DNA of 64,000 nt from CAG-488 sp051881315 (lineage in GTDB: Bacteria; Bacillota; Clostridia; Oscillospirales; Acutalibacteraceae): positions 62,001-126,000 of the forward strand of contig JBJEPQ010000056.1 of assembly GCA_051881315.1 (NCBI GenBank). The letters run 5' to 3'. Positions 61,857 through 64,000 of this stretch are shown here, piece by piece (within the stretch, counting starts at the first letter, position 1; the number at the start of each line of letters is the position of its first letter). The notes under the pieces were generated by a model. That model was not told where the DNA came from and searched no databases. It was given only the letters and a program-made list of their open reading frames with translations. The position numbers and the translations under genes were made by a program.

Positions 61857-63446
61857 TTACTTCAGCTTAACCTTTACTCCGTCTTCAAGTCCGCTTGTAT
61901 TCTTAATCAGAACATCGCCCTCATTAACGCCGGAAAGCACCTGATAATATGTGTCGTTGGCAATTCCGAGGGTTACCTCTTTCCTGACCGCCTGTGATTT
62001 TTCGCTGTCATAAACATAGACATAAACCTCAGAGCCGTCAATTACGATGGCCTCAACGGGAACAACAAGGGCGTTCTCCTGAGTGTCCGTGATTATTGAA
62101 ATATCGACATCGGTGCCGACGATAAAGGATTTATCGCCGTCCTCGATCGTGACCTGTGCAGGGATAGTGTTCGTGTTTCCGCTGCCCGACATGATTGAAT
62201 TGATATCGAGCGAGCTTCCCGACGAGGTTGCAACCGCTCCGACATAGGAAACCTTGCCCTCGTGGACGGTATTGTCCGCCGATTTGACCGTAACCTCCTG
62301 GTTCACGCTGACATCCAGAACATCATATTTGCTCAGCGAAATATCGGCAACAAGAGGATAGTTCAGCACCTTGATACCTACCTTTTCCGAACCGAAAAAT
62401 GCGCTTATCATATTTGAAACATCAAGTCCCGAAGAAATTGAGGAAATAATCGAGCTGATATCAACATTCTTGCCGTCAACAACAGTCTTGGTCTCGACCG
62501 TCTCTCCGACCTGAATATTGACCTCGCTTACAAGTCCTTTTTGCTCTGCAACCCAGCCTTTTTTCATCTCATTGGTCTGAGTGAGGGCTTTCTGATATTC
62601 CTCCTGTGCGTTTTCGTAAACGGTTTTATAAATCGAAATATAGTTATCGTCAGACTGCAATTCAAGGGTTGCAAGCTGAGCCTTGAGCTGAACGAGACTC
62701 ATCTCTGCATTTATCAGTGCGCTCGAACTGCCGCCCATCTGAGCGAGAGCCGCCATATCGAATGAGCCGTTACTGCCTGCGATCGTGCTGAGATTGTCAA
62801 GCAGTCCGGAGATATCCGAGCCTGTCGAGCCTGCCGAAAGGAAAGAAGAAAGCACCTTTCTTGCGGTCTCCTCGTTATATTCAACGCCGAAAAGCTTTGC
62901 GACCTTAATAAATCTCTTTACCAGATCATCGGAGACCTTAACTCCCGACTCCTTCTTCTCCGTTGAGGCTGTCGCTGTCGTTGTTGTCTGGGACTGCGCT
63001 TTCAGCTTCTCGATCTGAGTCTCAAGCTCGGCGATTTCCTTCTTGGTCGAGGTGATTTTTTTGCTTGCGGAAGAAGATGCGTTCTTCGCCTTGTTGTATG
63101 CGGCAAGAGCCTTTTCGTAGTTGTTTTCCTTCTCCGTCAAAGCCGCTTCGAGAGAGGAAACATCAAAGGTTGCAAGCACGTCGCCCGCCTTGACCGTGTC
63201 GCCCTCCTTTACATTGACAGTCTTGACCTTAACCTTGTCGATAAGCGTGAAAGACTTTTCCGACGCAGTTGAGACCGTGCCGGTCGTGTCAAGCGTTTCA
63301 TTGATCGTCTGCTTGGTGACCTGAACCGTGCTGACGGCAAGCTTTTCCTCAGGCTTGAAAATCATATATGCGGTAACGGCAAGCACCGCCACGGCAAGCA
63401 CCGAGCAAAGAACAATAACTTTTTTGTTTTTCTTCTTTTTTTGCAT
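61857..63446 (-). CDS. MacA/HlyD-like efflux adaptor
   Basis: The 529-residue product has one N-terminal helix (VIVLCSVLAVAVLAVTAYMIF), a first lipoyl half (VNVKEGDTVKAGDVLATFD), a long coiled coil and the second lipoyl half (LVSEVNIQVGETV). A beta-barrel and membrane-proximal domain follow (VVPVEAIVIDGSEVYVYV), ending EGDVLIKNTSGLEDGVKVKL. It links the MacB-like permease to the cell wall or outside. It is larger than typical MacA (~370 residues) because of the extended coiled-coil region (about 110-310). A GGGGTG site precedes the ATG. Confidence 0.92.
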   Translation of the reverse strand: MQKKKKNKKVIVLCSVLAVAVLAVTAYMIFKPEEKLAVSTVQVTKQTINETLDTTGTVSTASEKSFTLIDKVKVKTVNVKEGDTVKAGDVLATFDVSSLEAALTEKENNYEKALAAYNKAKNASSSASKKITSTKKEIAELETQIEKLKAQSQTTTTATASTEKKESGVKVSDDLVKRFIKVAKLFGVEYNEETARKVLSSFLSAGSTGSDISGLLDNLSTIAGSNGSFDMAALAQMGGSSSALINAEMSLVQLKAQLATLELQSDDNYISIYKTVYENAQEEYQKALTQTNEMKKGWVAEQKGLVSEVNIQVGETVETKTVVDGKNVDISSIISSISSGLDVSNMISAFFGSEKVGIKVLNYPLVADISLSKYDVLDVSVNQEVTVKSADNTVHEGKVSYVGAVATSSGSSLDINSIMSGSGNTNTIPAQVTIEDGDKSFIVGTDVDISIITDTQENALVVPVEAIVIDGSEVYVYVYDSEKSQAVRKEVTLGIANDTYYQVLSGVNEGDVLIKNTSGLEDGVKVKLK

Positions 63447-63503
63447 AAACGCACCCCTTAACTATATATCTATGTAATATAAATACTTTTTCGGGAGACA
63501 TAA

Positions 63504-64000
63504 ATGAAACCCTTAAAAATAATAATTCCGTTGTTAATAATAATTTTTTTGACCGCCTGTGTCGGACAAAAGCAACTGAACACGGACGAATTTCTGAAAA
63601 AATACAGCCTGATTTCGGAGCAGTCGTTTGACACCGGGGATATGACCGTCACCGAATCCGCAAACGGCTATAAATACAGCTTTTTGAATAACGGCATTAT
63701 GATTTGCTTATTTTCGGGAGCTGACGGCGTGATAACCCAATGCACGGTCACGGCCGCCGATTTTGACGAAACCGGATTCAATTCGGTATGTCAAAAAATC
63801 ATAGAAGCGTTTACAGGCTTTTCCGCCGAAAGATGCGCCGCATTTTTAAAAAGCGGCGGTGAAAATGACGAATATCATCTGGTTTTAAACAACACCGGCG
63901 CAGGGAAAACGATGATTCTTAATAAAGTCGGCAGTGAGCTGAACTCAAACGGTATGCCGACTCTGAAAAGAGAAGTTGAGGATGAGGACATAGCACGTCC
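63504..64000 (+). CDS. Lipoprotein of unknown function, 3' end outside the window
   Basis: From the ATG at 63504, 165 codons run open to the window edge. The product has a lipoprotein signal peptide (MKPLKIIIPLLIIIFLTAC) with the lipobox LTAC, so Cys19 should be lipidated and the protein anchored outside. Only a short alpha/beta domain is visible, without a recognised motif. A GGGAG site lies seven bases upstream. It is divergent from the MacA-like gene with only 57 bases between starts, so the promoters probably overlap. Confidence 0.8.
   Translation, partial: MKPLKIIIPLLIIIFLTACVGQKQLNTDEFLKKYSLISEQSFDTGDMTVTESANGYKYSFLNNGIMICLFSGADGVITQCTVTAADFDETGFNSVCQKIIEAFTGFSAERCAAFLKSGGENDEYHLVLNNTGAGKTMILNKVGSELNSNGMPTLKREVEDEDIAR

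Overview
The window looks like a chromosome segment of a gut-type Clostridia bacterium, most likely an Oscillospiraceae/Ruminococcaceae relative. The basis is Firmicutes gene order (miaB–ymcA-like–mutS–mutL–miaA, yggS–sepF–divIVA–lspA), a T-box-controlled tyrS, signal-peptide proteins carrying dockerin modules, strong GGAGG ribosome sites and TTGAAA/TATAAT promoters. This is inferred from gene content; there is no rRNA in the window.

Layout. 1-2342 (-) is the 5' part of a large secreted protein cut by the window edge. 2756-7835 (+) holds a GH109-like oxidoreductase-fold protein, a secreted metallophosphoesterase, two proteins with N-terminal dockerins and an AIM24-family protein, ending in a shared terminator. 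From 30700 down to 7863 almost everything is on the minus strand in one tightly packed run: miaB, a YlbF/YmcA protein, mutS, mutL, miaA, a HlyD-like membrane protein, yggS, sepF, divIVA, lspA, an RluD-type pseudouridine synthase, a split transketolase, a large membrane-anchored protein of unknown function, a DivIVA-like coiled coil, an orphan fumarase beta subunit, rmlA/C/D (no rmlB), a GT2 glycosyltransferase, a PfkB kinase and a membrane acyltransferase. The run joins tRNA modification and repair, division-site proteins and surface-polysaccharide supply.

30901-35045 (+) is a surface-glycosylation unit: two tandem GT39-like membrane proteins with a gene-conversion tract and a GT2 enzyme that probably makes the lipid-linked sugar donor. 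A 0.4-kb spacer with an inverted-repeat, MITE-like element follows. 35450-48583 (-) is a single 4,377-residue secreted protein with about 20 InlB-type beta repeats, including three near-identical 441-bp units. Next come trmB (-), a tyrosine T-box and tyrS (+), a small membrane protein, an unknown protein, birA, a second DivIVA-like protein and an mscL with a zinc-ribbon tail.

54992-57814 (-) is a compact three-gene cassette: a regulator fusing a sigma-region-4-like helix-turn-helix to an Xre-type one, a 75-residue coiled coil, and a protein fusing a phage-tail-like N-terminus to an M14 peptidase-like domain. It is the best candidate for an undescribed system. The right end has an HD-domain protein, an LCAT-like secreted hydrolase, a MacA/MacB-like pair with no ATPase gene beside it, and a lipoprotein gene cut by the window edge.
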